Positions 8,831 through 17,503 of a stretch of DNA of 64,000 bases are shown one piece after another. The stretch comes from a bacterium. GTDB lineage: Bacteria; Campylobacterota; Campylobacteria; Campylobacterales; Sulfurimonadaceae. Made by a program: the position numbers and the translations under genes. Numbering within the stretch: the first letter of the stretch is position 1; each line of letters starts with the position of its first letter. A model generated the notes under the pieces. That model saw nothing but the letters and a program-made list of their open reading frames with translations, did not search any database and had not been told where the DNA came from. The stretch covers positions 51,062-115,061 of the forward strand of contig JAHJEG010000011.1 in the NCBI GenBank assembly GCA_018825665.1, in the 5' to 3' direction.

Positions 8831-8887
8831 TTCTTAGAAGTGATAGTAAGATAACAGCTACTGTTTTTTTACTATCACTTTTAAGAA
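8831..8887 (+). promoter_or_regulatory. Long stem-loop in the porin 5' UTR
   Basis: Arms TTCTTAGAAGTGATAGTAA (8831-8849) and TTACTATCACTTTTAAGAA (8869-8887) pair at 18 of 19 positions. The 19-nt loop itself contains an AACAG-CTA-CTGTT hairpin. It ends about 30 nt before the start codon and does not cover the ribosome site. Such hairpins at the 5' end of abundant outer-membrane mRNAs (ompA of E. coli) slow decay; a regulatory role is also possible. Confidence 0.75.
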
Positions 8888-8918
8888 GTGGTACCTTAAA
8901 ACAAAACAGGAGAATTGA

Positions 8919-10130
8919 ATGAAAAAAATAATCGTATCTGTTGCTGTTGCAGCAATCGCTCTATCAACTACTGCAAGTGCATTAGAAGATATTAAAGTAA
9001 ATGGTCAAGCTAAAGTTTGGTATGAAACTGATAATGCTAACAGCAGTGTAAATGGTGAGATGTTTGATAATACACAATCATCTGCTGAAGTAGTATTCAA
9101 ACTTGGTATGACTGGTAAACAAGGTGATGTAGGTTTCGGTACTTCTATTTACCAAACTTCAACTATGGGTCTTGAAGGTACATTGGTAGGTGCAACACGT
9201 ACAAATACAACAAACCTTCAAGGTGACGGCGAGATGTTCGTTGGTGAAGCATATATCACTGCACCAATCGCTCCAAAAACTGTTCTTAAGTTCGGTAAGC
9301 AAGAATTAGATACTCCTTTAGCGTTTACTGAAAGATGGAATGCAGTTCCTAATACATTCAATGCTGCTGTAGCTATCAATAGTTCAGTTGATAATGTAAC
9401 TTTAATCGGTGCATACGTTGGTCAAGACAGTTCAGCTTCATGGAAAGTTGACGGTGAAGTTGATCAGCAATACTTTGGTGGCGCATTTGCTTTAGCAGCT
9501 TTATATTCAGCTGACGGCGTAGGTGCAAATTTCTGGGCTTACCACATCAATAACGTTGGTTCAACTGGTTTAGCTTGGTTAACAGGTGGTGCATCAGGTG
9601 TTTCTGTTGACGCTGCATGGGTAGACGCTGGTATGAAAGTAGCAGATATAAACTTAAAAGGTTACGGAGCATTCGTAACTCACGATGGTTCAGGTGCAAA
9701 AGAAACTACAGCACTTGCAGCTTCTGCTGATATGGATGTACAGGGTTGGAATTTATTTGCAGCTGTATCTGGTGTTTCTACAGGTGATTTACCAGTAGCA
9801 AATACTGCAACTAACTTCAAGAAAACTAAACTTCCAACTGCTGGTGTATATACAGATGGTCAGTACGTAGGTCAACCGGGTGCAACTGCGATTAAAATCA
9901 AAGCTGCCGGTAAAGTTGCTGACACAGGTGTAGCACTACAAGTTGTTAATAATGAAGACAGAAATAATAATGACGCTAAAGACACAACTGAGATAGATTT
10001 AATTCTTTCTCAAAAAGTGGGTGTAGTAGATTTAAAAGGTATAATCATGCACAGAATGTTTGCTGATTCTGCTACTGAAGATGCTGCTGGTGGTCAACAC
10101 GTTCGTGTTATCGCTTCTATAAACTTCTAA
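8919..10130 (+). CDS. Major outer-membrane porin
   Basis: A 403-residue protein with a clear signal peptide (MKKIIVSVAVAAIALSTTASA) followed by LEDIKVNGQAKVWYET, alternating beta strands, and a C-terminal aromatic residue (VIASINF) as expected for a Bam-assembled barrel. It fits the major outer-membrane proteins of Campylobacterales / Sulfurimonas. Codon use is strongly biased towards A/T-ending codons, as for a highly expressed gene, and no copy of the 10-bp repeat is present in it. AGGAG precedes the ATG. It is monocistronic: its own promoter and leader hairpin upstream, a terminator downstream. Substrate specificity cannot be read. Confidence 0.88.
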   Translation: MKKIIVSVAVAAIALSTTASALEDIKVNGQAKVWYETDNANSSVNGEMFDNTQSSAEVVFKLGMTGKQGDVGFGTSIYQTSTMGLEGTLVGATRTNTTNLQGDGEMFVGEAYITAPIAPKTVLKFGKQELDTPLAFTERWNAVPNTFNAAVAINSSVDNVTLIGAYVGQDSSASWKVDGEVDQQYFGGAFALAALYSADGVGANFWAYHINNVGSTGLAWLTGGASGVSVDAAWVDAGMKVADINLKGYGAFVTHDGSGAKETTALAASADMDVQGWNLFAAVSGVSTGDLPVANTATNFKKTKLPTAGVYTDGQYVGQPGATAIKIKAAGKVADTGVALQVVNNEDRNNNDAKDTTEIDLILSQKVGVVDLKGIIMHRMFADSATEDAAGGQHVRVIASINF

Positions 10131-10156
10131 GAAACGGTAATCGTATTACTTTTCTT

Positions 10157-10184
10157 CTTTTCCCAAGCCCAGGCTTGGGAAAAT
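10157..10184 (+). terminator. Terminator after the porin
   Basis: TCCCAAGCC-CA-GGCTTGGGA, flanked by TTT on the left and AAA on the right, 30 nt past the porin stop. Confidence 0.75.
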
Positions 10185-10214
10185 CCTTCTTATATCAATA
10201 CAAAGAGACTCATT

Positions 10215-10829
10215 ATGCAAATATTTAAAATCCTTTTTCTTTCAATTGTACTGCTGCTTTTATCCGGATGTGCGAGAGTACCATTTAAAGAGAAAGAACC
10301 CCTAAAAGATGCAGCCCTGGTCTATGTATATGTATCCTCTGAGAGCGGAATTAATGATACGGACAGAAAACCCTCTTATAAAATTACGATTAACGAGAAA
10401 CAGGCTGAGGGATACATGCATACGAATGAATATATGGTGTTTGATGTGCAGGCAAAGCATACAGAATTTTTGGCGGCAAGAGCTGACATTGAGATACACT
10501 CTTTATCTTTGGATTTAAAAGCCGGTGAAACGTATTATTTGAGAATCAAAAGCTATTCAGACGATTTTGGAAAATTTGAATTTAAACAAATCGAACATTC
10601 CTTGGGACTTAAGGAGCTCAAATCTACCTATTTGGCAGCTTCGGTCGAAAAAGAAAAGCTTATAGATGAATTAACAGAGCCTTTGAAGTCAAAAGATGAA
10701 AACACGGCTGAAACTTCCAAGAACATCTCAAAAACAGATGAACTTGCAAAAGCTTACAAATTAAAAGAGCAGGGTGTTTTAAATGATGAAGAGTTTGAAA
10801 AACTAAAAACCGAGATACTTTCTCAATAA
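10215..10829 (+). CDS. DUF2846-like lipoprotein with C-terminal SHOCT domain
   Basis: A 204-residue lipoprotein: the lipobox LLLSGC (Cys at residue 19) follows a hydrophobic signal. Residues ~35-130 form a beta-rich domain of the DUF2846 kind (ALVYVYV, GETYYLRIK). The C-terminus ELAKAYKLKEQGVLNDEEFEKLKTEIL is a SHOCT motif (L..L...G.it..EFe..K..lL), thought to mediate oligomerisation. No charged +2 Asp after the Cys, so outer-membrane sorting is expected. It stands alone between two promoters. Function unknown. Confidence 0.75.
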   Translation: MQIFKILFLSIVLLLLSGCARVPFKEKEPLKDAALVYVYVSSESGINDTDRKPSYKITINEKQAEGYMHTNEYMVFDVQAKHTEFLAARADIEIHSLSLDLKAGETYYLRIKSYSDDFGKFEFKQIEHSLGLKELKSTYLAASVEKEKLIDELTEPLKSKDENTAETSKNISKTDELAKAYKLKEQGVLNDEEFEKLKTEILSQ

Positions 10830-10926
10830 TATTTCCGGATGAATGAGATACACTCCCTCATCCGATATGCTTCCTTATATTTTCAACTTTCTGATGCGAG
10901 TCAATCTTTTTTTTAGCTCCAAAAGA

Positions 10927-10932
10927 TATAAT
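10927..10932 (+). promoter_or_regulatory. -10 box of moaA operon promoter
   Basis: TATAAT in AAAAGATATAATACATCC, 30 nt before the moaA ATG. Confidence 0.65.
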
Positions 10933-10961
10933 ACATCCATAAAATTACTGCAGGAAAAATA

Positions 10962-11927
10962 ATGCTAATTGACAGCTATGACAGAGTAGTGGATTATCTT
11001 CGTGTTTCAGTTACAGAAAGATGTAATTTCAGATGTCAGTATTGTATGCCCGAAAAGCCTTTTTCATGGGTGCCAAAGGAAAATCTTTTATCTTTTGAAG
11101 AGTTGTTTGAGTTTATAAAAATAGCGATTGATGAAGGCGTTAACAAGATTCGAATCACTGGCGGAGAGCCGCTTCTTCGTGAAGATCTGGACAAGTTCTT
11201 AAAGATGATTTATGATTACAAGCCCGATGTTGACCTCTCAATGACCACAAATGCCTACTTGTTAAAGGGGACTGCGCAGAGACTTAAAGATGCCGGACTC
11301 AAACGTATTAATGTCTCGATTGACACATTAAAACCCGAAGTCGCTCTTGCAATAGCGGGAAAAGATGTTTTAAAAAATGTACTCGCCGGAGTGGAAGAAG
11401 CACTGAGAGTCGGCTTAAAGGTCAAAGTAAATATGGTGCCTATGAAAGGGATGAATGCGAATGAGATTGTGGATGTTTTAGAATATTGCAAAAAGCGCGA
11501 TATGAGCATAAGATTTATAGAATATATGGAAAATGCACATGCCAAAGCAGATATCAGCGGGATGAAATCTCCGGAACTTTTAGAGCTTCTAAACGCTAGG
11601 TATACATTCAGGGATGAGGGATTTGACGGCTCCTCCCCTTCACATTATTACACTATGGAAGATGGATATAAGTTCGGGATTATAGAGCCTTATGAGGATG
11701 ATTTTTGCAAAAAATGTAACCGTATAAGACTTACTGCAGAGGGTCATCTGATACCTTGTCTGTATTTTGATGAGGCTATGAGCATAGCTGAGTCTATTAA
11801 AAGAGGCGATATCAAAGGTGCTGCACTTGTGTTAAAAGAGGTTGTCAGAACCAAACCTGAAAAAAACCGCTGGGGCGGTGAGGAAGGTGAAGTCTCAAGC
11901 CGTGCTTTTTATGAGACAGGCGGGTGA
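10962..11927 (+). CDS. moaA: GTP 3',8-cyclase MoaA
   Basis: Radical-SAM enzyme of the first step of molybdenum cofactor synthesis. The 321-residue protein has the radical SAM cluster CNFRCQYC (residues 22-29), the SAM-binding GGEPLLR (~70), and the second cluster in the C-terminal part ([10 protein letters not shown]...C). The C-terminal GG (ETGG) required for activity is present. Its last codons are near the start of queE. Moco is needed by the formate dehydrogenase-like enzyme at 22.5 kb, and moeA lies close by. Confidence 0.96.
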   Translation: MLIDSYDRVVDYLRVSVTERCNFRCQYCMPEKPFSWVPKENLLSFEELFEFIKIAIDEGVNKIRITGGEPLLREDLDKFLKMIYDYKPDVDLSMTTNAYLLKGTAQRLKDAGLKRINVSIDTLKPEVALAIAGKDVLKNVLAGVEEALRVGLKVKVNMVPMKGMNANEIVDVLEYCKKRDMSIRFIEYMENAHAKADISGMKSPELLELLNARYTFRDEGFDGSSPSHYYTMEDGYKFGIIEPYEDDFCKKCNRIRLTAEGHLIPCLYFDEAMSIAESIKRGDIKGAALVLKEVVRTKPEKNRWGGEEGEVSSRAFYETGG

Positions 11928-11931
11928 TTCA

Positions 11932-12690
11932 TTGATTTTTTTAGTGGAACATTTTTACTCCATACAGGGCGAGGGCAGATACACGGGTGTGCCCTCGCTC
12001 TTTTTTCGTTTTGGCGGGTGCAATATGAAGTGCGAAGGTTTTGGATGCAGAGAAAAAGCCGAGGATGGAACTGTCGTACTTGGATGTGATACGGTATATG
12101 CGGTTAACAAAGAGCATTTTTCACATAACTGGAGCCCAGTGAAGAGCGCAAAAGAACTTTTAAATATACTAAGCCTCTATGAGCTGCCCGAACATGTGGA
12201 TATAGTGCTTACAGGCGGAGAACCGCTTATCTATGCGAATGATGAGATCTTTATAGAATTTTTAGAAGAACTGCATAAAAAAGGACATAATATAACCTTT
12301 GAGACTAACGGTTCTTTGGCAGTTGATTTTGTAAAGTATCCTATATACAGAAAGTGCATCTTTGCACTTTCTGTTAAGCTTTCAAATTCACAAGAGCCCT
12401 ACAAAAAAAGGGTAAAAGGGGATGTGATCTACGAGATTACGTCCAATGCAAAAGAGGCTTTTTTTAAGTTCAGCATAGATGCGGAGTCTATTGATCTGGG
12501 TCTGGAAGATGAAATAGAAAATATCATTTTGCATTCACCCGGGACTAAGGTTTATTGTATGCCTCTTGGCGGAAACAAAGCAGAAGTTGAAAAAAATACG
12601 GAGCCTCTTATAGAGTTTTGTAAATCTAAGGGGTATAATTTCAGCGACAGACTTCATATAAGAATTTGGGATCAGAACAAAGGTGTGTAA
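11932..12690 (+). CDS. queE: 7-carboxy-7-deazaguanine synthase QueE
   Basis: Radical-SAM enzyme of queuosine / 7-deazapurine synthesis. Family marks: VEHFYSIQGEGRYTGVPSLFFRFGGCN at the N-terminus, TGGEPLIY (~100), ETNG (~127) and the C-terminal LHIRIW. The cluster motif reads CNMKCEGFGC, that is C-x3-C-x4-C, two residues longer than the usual C-x3-C-x2-C. I place the start at TTG 11932, 5 nt after the moaA stop with GGCGGGTG upstream; an in-frame ATG at 11911 lacks a ribosome site. The stop overlaps the queD ATG by one base. Confidence 0.9.
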   Translation: MIFLVEHFYSIQGEGRYTGVPSLFFRFGGCNMKCEGFGCREKAEDGTVVLGCDTVYAVNKEHFSHNWSPVKSAKELLNILSLYELPEHVDIVLTGGEPLIYANDEIFIEFLEELHKKGHNITFETNGSLAVDFVKYPIYRKCIFALSVKLSNSQEPYKKRVKGDVIYEITSNAKEAFFKFSIDAESIDLGLEDEIENIILHSPGTKVYCMPLGGNKAEVEKNTEPLIEFCKSKGYNFSDRLHIRIWDQNKGV

Positions 12691-13271
12691 TGATTATAAG
12701 AAAACTTTTTAAATTTGAAAATGCTCATATAGTCAGAGGATGCTCCAGCATAAAGTGCAGAAGCTCCATTCATGGACATTCCTACAAGGTTGAGTTGCTT
12801 TTTGAATCAAACTTTTTGGATAATGGACAGATGGTGTATGACTTTGGACTCATGAAGCAGAACATGAAAGCTTTGGTTGAGAGTTTTGACCATGCCGTAG
12901 CTCTTTGGAATGGTGATGATGAAGCGTATCTTCATGATATGAAAAAACACTCCCACAGATGGGTGGAGCTGCCCGTATCGCCATCGGCCGAGCAGTTCTC
13001 ACGTGTGATTTTTGTTATGATTGACAGACTTTTACAGCTTACCAACAGCGTAAACGGTGAAAAAGAGGTCAGGCTTCACAGTGTTATCGTCCACGAGACG
13101 GATACCGGATATGCCCAGGCTTTTGGCCAAGATGCATATTCCAAAAATATGGGTTATATCAACCTTGAGGATATTATTTTTTCCGATGAGGTCGTAAACG
13201 GGTGGGCAGATAAAGAGCTTTGGAACAAGATAAAAATTGGGGAAAGCTTTATAAACCCCAAAGAAGTTTAG
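12690..13271 (+). CDS. queD: 6-carboxy-5,6,7,8-tetrahydropterin synthase QueD
   Basis: Converts dihydroneopterin triphosphate to 6-carboxytetrahydropterin, the step before QueE. At 193 residues it is of the longer QueD type. Zinc ligands and catalytic residues: ENAHIV near residue 10, CSSIKCRSSIHGHSYKVEL (~17-36), and the HET segment in VIVHETDTGYAQAF (~139). Start ATG 12690 in TAATG with queE shows translational coupling. The gene ends with a 4-nt overlap with the convergent moeA. Confidence 0.92.
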   Translation: MIIRKLFKFENAHIVRGCSSIKCRSSIHGHSYKVELLFESNFLDNGQMVYDFGLMKQNMKALVESFDHAVALWNGDDEAYLHDMKKHSHRWVELPVSPSAEQFSRVIFVMIDRLLQLTNSVNGEKEVRLHSVIVHETDTGYAQAFGQDAYSKNMGYINLEDIIFSDEVVNGWADKELWNKIKIGESFINPKEV

Positions 13272-14488
13272 GCTCTGCTGACTAGGTCTACTTTGCTTTT
13301 GGAGGTGAAGCTGAATCTTGTAGGGATGATCTTTACATCAGTTCCACATGCCAGATAAGAGCAGCTCTCATCTATCATAATATATGCGTTTGATTTTGCC
13401 AGAGGGGAGACCATCCCGGGCGCGAATTTATCGCATACTTTAAAAAACTCTCCATCAAAATATCCAGGGACAATACTTCTTCTGCCGGATTTGAGTTTGT
13501 AGTCCTCTTGCATCTTTGCATGTATAACATTGAGATATTTTGAATTCTCTCCGCTCAAAGCAAGCAGGATGCTCTGCCCAAAGAGCTCAAAATTCAGTGC
13601 GGCAGCGAGAGGGTTTCCAGGCAGGTTAAGCACGTACGTACTTCCGATACGGCCAAATGTCGTAGGCTTGCCCGGTTTTATCTCAATTTTGTCAAAGATA
13701 TTCTTATACTCAAATGCTGCAAACGCTTCTTTTGTAAAATCGGCATCCCCTACACTCACCCCGCCGGAGGTGATGATAAGATCGGAATCCAGAGCACTTT
13801 TGATATGCTCATGGATATCTTCAAGGGAGTCATTTGCCGTACCTATAAAATCTACTTCGCAGCCAAGCTCGCAAGCACGCGCAAAAAAAGTGGGCGTATT
13901 TGTGTTATACAGCTGGTAGTCCTCTACTTTTTCAAAATGCATCTTTAGTTCGTTCCCTGATGCAAAAAGTGCGATTTTTGGTTTTTTGTAAACTTTTATA
14001 TGACTTATCCCCTGCGAAGCTAAGAGAGTTATCTGGTGTGCCTGAAGCTTTTCCCCGGGGCTAAGAAGCGTGGAACCTTTGCCTATATCTTCTCCGCATA
14101 GGCGAATATGTTTTGCCCTTTGCAGCTTATGTGGAAGGGTAACCCCGCCCTCGCATTCAAGGGTATCTTCAATGGGCACTATACACTCGCATCCCTCTGG
14201 AATCCTTGCACCCGTCATAATCTTTATGGCATTTGTAGATGCCAGAACCTCTTTGGAATTATCACCGGCAAAGATAGTATGGTCCACGTTTACACATTTG
14301 CCTGCATCCGCTGTTTTCACGGCATATCCGTCCATTGCGGAGTTGTCATATGGCGGAAGATTGTGAGAAGCGACAATCTCCTGAGCCAGAATAGAACCCA
14401 AAGCCTGCTCAATCGGCACTATTTTAATTGATTTTTTTGTTACATTTTTATAAATTAATTCTAATGCCTCTTCTACTTTTACGGCCAT
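13268..14488 (-). CDS. moeA: Molybdopterin molybdenumtransferase MoeA
   Basis: Inserts molybdate into adenylylated molybdopterin. The 406-residue length is normal. Marks: LPPYDNSAMDGYAV (~42), GARIPEGCECIVPIEDT (~92), ALFASGNEL (~175), TSGGVSVGDADF (~240) and LPGNPLAAALNFELF (~290). The sequence LACG near residue 380 is written with an exact 10-bp repeat (13343-13352). It is transcribed towards queD. Confidence 0.95.
   Translation of the reverse strand: MAVKVEEALELIYKNVTKKSIKIVPIEQALGSILAQEIVASHNLPPYDNSAMDGYAVKTADAGKCVNVDHTIFAGDNSKEVLASTNAIKIMTGARIPEGCECIVPIEDTLECEGGVTLPHKLQRAKHIRLCGEDIGKGSTLLSPGEKLQAHQITLLASQGISHIKVYKKPKIALFASGNELKMHFEKVEDYQLYNTNTPTFFARACELGCEVDFIGTANDSLEDIHEHIKSALDSDLIITSGGVSVGDADFTKEAFAAFEYKNIFDKIEIKPGKPTTFGRIGSTYVLNLPGNPLAAALNFELFGQSILLALSGENSKYLNVIHAKMQEDYKLKSGRRSIVPGYFDGEFFKVCDKFAPGMVSPLAKSNAYIMIDESCSYLACGTDVKIIPTRFSFTSKSKVDLVSRA
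13343..13352 (+). repeat. 10-bp repeat (moeA)
   Basis: Exact with TT flank; on the coding (minus) strand read as LACG. Confidence 0.85.
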
Positions 14489-14527
14489 AATTACCTCAGA
14501 TATAAATATTTATAGTAAACTTTCACT

Positions 14528-14935
14528 ATGAATGAAATGTATGATATGAGTATTGTAACACACAACTTTGGTGTTATGGGTATATTGGGAGTGATTTTAG
14601 TTAATATTGTGATGCTTTTAAGAGCGCAGAATATTCGTATATATGCAAAGAAAATGCGCGTGTTTATGCCTATAGGCGCGACTATGATAGCTGTGATACT
14701 TTTTACGGGCAGTGTCATGATGGCAGCAAAACATCTGAGTTTTACTGTTGAAAATATAATCATGATCGTTTTTGGAACCCTGATGATTTTCTTTGAGATC
14801 ACAAGATATAAAAAACTGAAGCATCTTGATCTTAGTGAAGAGAACCATTTACAAAATTACAAATCTGCTGCTATGAGGATTTTACAGTTTGAATTTTTTG
14901 TGACTCTGGCTATCTCTGTTTGGATGTTTATTTGA
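14528..14935 (+). CDS. Small membrane protein, four hydrophobic segments
   Basis: A 135-residue integral membrane protein that I do not assign to a named family. Hydrophobic stretches lie at about residues 15-31, 46-65, 72-90 and 117-135, with basic loops (RIYAKKMR, RYKKLKHL) that orient it. It is upstream of rsmE, and its stop overlaps the TTG that I take as the rsmE start, so the two are co-transcribed. Similar two-gene arrangements occur in Campylobacterota, but the function is unknown. Confidence 0.65.
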   Translation: MNEMYDMSIVTHNFGVMGILGVILVNIVMLLRAQNIRIYAKKMRVFMPIGATMIAVILFTGSVMMAAKHLSFTVENIIMIVFGTLMIFFEITRYKKLKHLDLSEENHLQNYKSAAMRILQFEFFVTLAISVWMFI

Positions 14936-15603
14936 TATATATTTTTGATGATGATGCTTCTAAAGAAAACATTAGCATCAAGGGCGAAATGTTTAAATAT
15001 CTGGTAAAAGTTCGTCGTCACAGTGTCGGCGACAGACTTAACCTGCGTTGTAAAAACGATGCAAAAGTCTTATACACCTATGAAATTTCCAATGTAGACG
15101 CAAGAAGTCTGGACCTTAGGCTGCTCTCATCAGCGATAGATGAAGTGGCGGGAAAAAAAAGTCTGCATATCGGCTGGTGTGTGATAGACGTGAAGTCTGT
15201 AGAAAAAGTTCTGCCATCTTTAAACGAGATAGGGGTGAGTAAAATCTCTTTTATTTTTTGTGACAGATCGCAGAAAAATTTCAAACTTGATTTTAAAAGG
15301 CTGGAGCGCATCCTGGAAGCTTCGATGCAGCAATGCGGAAGAAGTTCTTTTATGGAATTCGATACCTATAAAAATATAAAAGAATTTCTATCAGATTTTC
15401 CACAGACAAAAATATTTGATTTTTGTGACACAATTTTAGAAAACGGTTCTGAGTTTGAAACCGTACTTATCGGCTGCGAAGGGGGATTTTCGAAAAATGA
15501 AAGAGAACTCCTGAGGGAAAAGGATGTATTTCGGCTTGATACTCCCATGGTGCTTCGCTCTGAGAGTGCGGTTGTGGCAGTTGCCAGTAAGATATTATTG
15601 TAA
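14932..15603 (+). CDS. rsmE: 16S rRNA (uracil-1498-N3)-methyltransferase RsmE
   Basis: SPOUT-class methylase of 16S rRNA U1498. 223 residues from the TTG at 14932 (TTGA overlap with the preceding stop). Marks: HSVGDRLNLRCKN in the PUA-like N-domain, KSVEKVLPSLNEIGVSKI, the trefoil-knot SAM site IGCEGGFSKNE (~180) and LRSESAVVAVASKI at the C-terminus. A slightly longer product from an upstream TTG is possible. Confidence 0.93.
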   Translation: MIYIFDDDASKENISIKGEMFKYLVKVRRHSVGDRLNLRCKNDAKVLYTYEISNVDARSLDLRLLSSAIDEVAGKKSLHIGWCVIDVKSVEKVLPSLNEIGVSKISFIFCDRSQKNFKLDFKRLERILEASMQQCGRSSFMEFDTYKNIKEFLSDFPQTKIFDFCDTILENGSEFETVLIGCEGGFSKNERELLREKDVFRLDTPMVLRSESAVVAVASKILL

Positions 15604-15620
15604 ATTAAAAGAAATTTAGA

Positions 15621-15626
15621 TACAAT
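15621..15626 (+). promoter_or_regulatory. -10 box of rpmE promoter
   Basis: TACAAT in TTTAGATACAATTGC. The leader is about 75 nt and contains the imperfect inverted repeat CCGcacccataCGG (about 15641-15655), a possible short stem. Confidence 0.5.
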
Positions 15627-15709
15627 TGCATTCCCAAAAATCCGCACCCATACGGATTTAAAAAATATATCGATATGCGTACACAAGACGCTTATCAAAA
15701 GGCAAAAAA

Positions 15710-15910
15710 ATGAAAAAAGATCTTCACCCTAATCTGGTAACTTGTACTGTTACATGTGCATGTGGAAACACATTTGAAACTAAAAGCAAAACTGATGAAT
15801 TAAGAATTGACATTTGTAATGAATGTCACCCGTTTTTCACAGGTTCTGAAAGAATGGTAGATACTGCCGGACGTATTGACAAGTTCAAAAAACGTTACAA
15901 TATAGGCTAA
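15710..15910 (+). CDS. rpmE: Ribosomal protein bL31, zinc-binding form
   Basis: A 66-residue ribosomal protein that bridges the two subunits. It is the C+ (zinc) form: CAC near residue 16-18 and CNEC at 37-40 provide the ribbon, followed by [32 protein letters not shown] precedes the ATG. rsmI follows 14 nt later. Confidence 0.97.
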   Translation: MKKDLHPNLVTCTVTCACGNTFETKSKTDELRIDICNECHPFFTGSERMVDTAGRIDKFKKRYNIG

Positions 15911-15924
15911 GGCGGGATTTTTTC

Positions 15925-16734
15925 TTGCTTTGTTTAGTTCCTACTCCCATAGGAAATATCGGTGATATATCGCTTAGAGCCATGAATGCTCTGAGCGAAG
16001 CCGACATCCTTCTTTGTGAAGACACCCGCGTCACAAAAAAACTTCTGAATATTTTAAAAGAGCGATATGACTTTTCTAAAAAAGAAAATCAAGAGTTTAT
16101 TTCACTGCATTCACATAATGAAAAATCTTTTGTTGAGAAACTAGAACCCTCTTTTTTTGAACAAAACGTTGTTTATGTAAGTGATGCCGGAATGCCCGGA
16201 ATCAGTGACCCCGGTCAGGCTCTGGTCCGCTACTGCATCGATAATGCTGTTGAGTATGACATACTCCCCGGTGCAAATGCCCTTCTTACAGCTTTTGTCG
16301 CAAGCGGATTTGTGAATACCCAAATGCTCTTTTTTGGTTTCTTGGACCATAAGGGAAGTTCCCGAAGCGCAGGCCTTCAAAAAGCTCTGCACAACGGGTA
16401 TACCACGATTGTCTATGAATCACCGCACAGACTTGAAAAACTTCTGCTGGAGATAGACAAAGAAGCACCGCAGAGAAAAATATTTTTGGCAAAAGAACTG
16501 ACGAAGAAGTTTCAAAACTATTTCCACGGCACCGCAAAAGAGATTTATCAAACACTCAGCGGCAACTACAAAGGTGAGTGGGTTGTAGTGATAGAAGCAT
16601 CGGCTTCCCAAGCAGGAAGCGCTATCAGTCAAAACGATATATTGGACCTGGATCTGCCAAAAAAAGTACAGGCCAAGCTAATAAGTAAAATAACCGGTGA
16701 AAGTATCAAAGCCTGTTATGAGAGACTGCTTTAA
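15925..16734 (+). CDS. rsmI: 16S rRNA (cytidine-1402-2'-O)-methyltransferase RsmI
   Basis: Methylates the ribose of C1402 in 16S rRNA. 269 residues. The TTG start at 15925 gives the family N-terminus LVPTPIGNIGDISLRA; further marks are CEDTRVTKKLL (~32), SLHSHNE (~67), VSDAGMPGISDPG (~85) and PGANALLTAFVASGF (~115) with ESPHRL (~156). It lies directly after rpmE, in the same transcription unit. Confidence 0.95.
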   Translation: MLCLVPTPIGNIGDISLRAMNALSEADILLCEDTRVTKKLLNILKERYDFSKKENQEFISLHSHNEKSFVEKLEPSFFEQNVVYVSDAGMPGISDPGQALVRYCIDNAVEYDILPGANALLTAFVASGFVNTQMLFFGFLDHKGSSRSAGLQKALHNGYTTIVYESPHRLEKLLLEIDKEAPQRKIFLAKELTKKFQNYFHGTAKEIYQTLSGNYKGEWVVVIEASASQAGSAISQNDILDLDLPKKVQAKLISKITGESIKACYERLL

Positions 16735-16809
16735 AATATTAACCCAGCATAAAATTTTATTTTTTTATCATAATTTTAAGTAAAAAATCAAATGTTAAAT
16801 ATATTTGGC

Positions 16810-16815
16810 TAAAAT
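16810..16815 (+). promoter_or_regulatory. -10-like box before the TrmH-family gene
   Basis: TAAAAT in GGCTAAAATACTTTCC, just 8 nt before the chosen ATG, so the transcript would be nearly leaderless. The same GCTAAAATACC string precedes the aminotransferase gene at 19188. Confidence 0.4.
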
Positions 16816-16822
16816 ACTTTCC

Positions 16823-17503
16823 ATGATAATTTACGCAAAACAACCAATCTATTACATTATAAATAACTATCCCAACAAGATAAAGACACTCTATCTTGCT
16901 AAGGATCTTGACAAAAAAGAGTATTCCCGTTTGATGAGACTTGGCTTTGAGGTAAAACGCATACCTGCAGAAGCTGCTCAAAAAATGAGTAAAAATGCAA
17001 ATCACCAGGGCTTTTTGGCTGAGGTCGACGACTATGAACTCTCCCCCTATAAATCTTTTCTAAACAAAGATTTTGTTCTGGTATTGGCAGGTCTTACCGA
17101 TGTCGGCAATATTGGGGCGATTGTAAGAAGCGCCTATGCTTTGGGCGTGGATGCCATTGTGGCATGTGGGATCAAAAGCCTTAATATAGAGCCGATTCTA
17201 AGAACGAGTACGGGAGCTTTGTTCGATATGCCCTTGGCGGTGGAAAACAATATCCACGATGTTTTAAATGATCTCAAGACATCAGGTTTTACCGTATATG
17301 GCGCCGATATGGGCGGAACTGACATTAGAGAAGTTCAAATCAAACAAAAAAGAGTTCTGGTTTTGGGAAGCGAAGGGGAAGGTCTGACTTCCCGTGTCGT
17401 CTCTAAACTTGATGAAGTTGTAAGCATAAAAATGTCGCATGAGTTTGACTCTCTCAACGTAAGTGTGGCAGGAGCTATTTTGATGGACAGGATGAGAATA
17501 TGA
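16823..17503 (+). CDS. TrmH/SpoU-family RNA 2'-O-ribose methyltransferase (RlmB-like)
   Basis: 226 residues from ATG 16823. The N-terminal substrate-binding domain begins MIIYAKQPIYYIINNYP; the SPOUT domain carries the three SpoU motifs: LTDVGNIGAIVRSAYALGVDAIV (motif 1, ~95-117), LVLGSEGEGL (motif 2, ~178) and IKMSHEFDSLNVSVAGAILM (motif 3, ~200). This fits 23S rRNA G2251 methylase RlmB, but TrmH-family members are hard to separate by eye. VACG at ~118 is a 9/10 repeat match (17161-17170). Stop overlaps the next ATG (ATGA). Confidence 0.88.
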   Translation: MIIYAKQPIYYIINNYPNKIKTLYLAKDLDKKEYSRLMRLGFEVKRIPAEAAQKMSKNANHQGFLAEVDDYELSPYKSFLNKDFVLVLAGLTDVGNIGAIVRSAYALGVDAIVACGIKSLNIEPILRTSTGALFDMPLAVENNIHDVLNDLKTSGFTVYGADMGGTDIREVQIKQKRVLVLGSEGEGLTSRVVSKLDEVVSIKMSHEFDSLNVSVAGAILMDRMRI

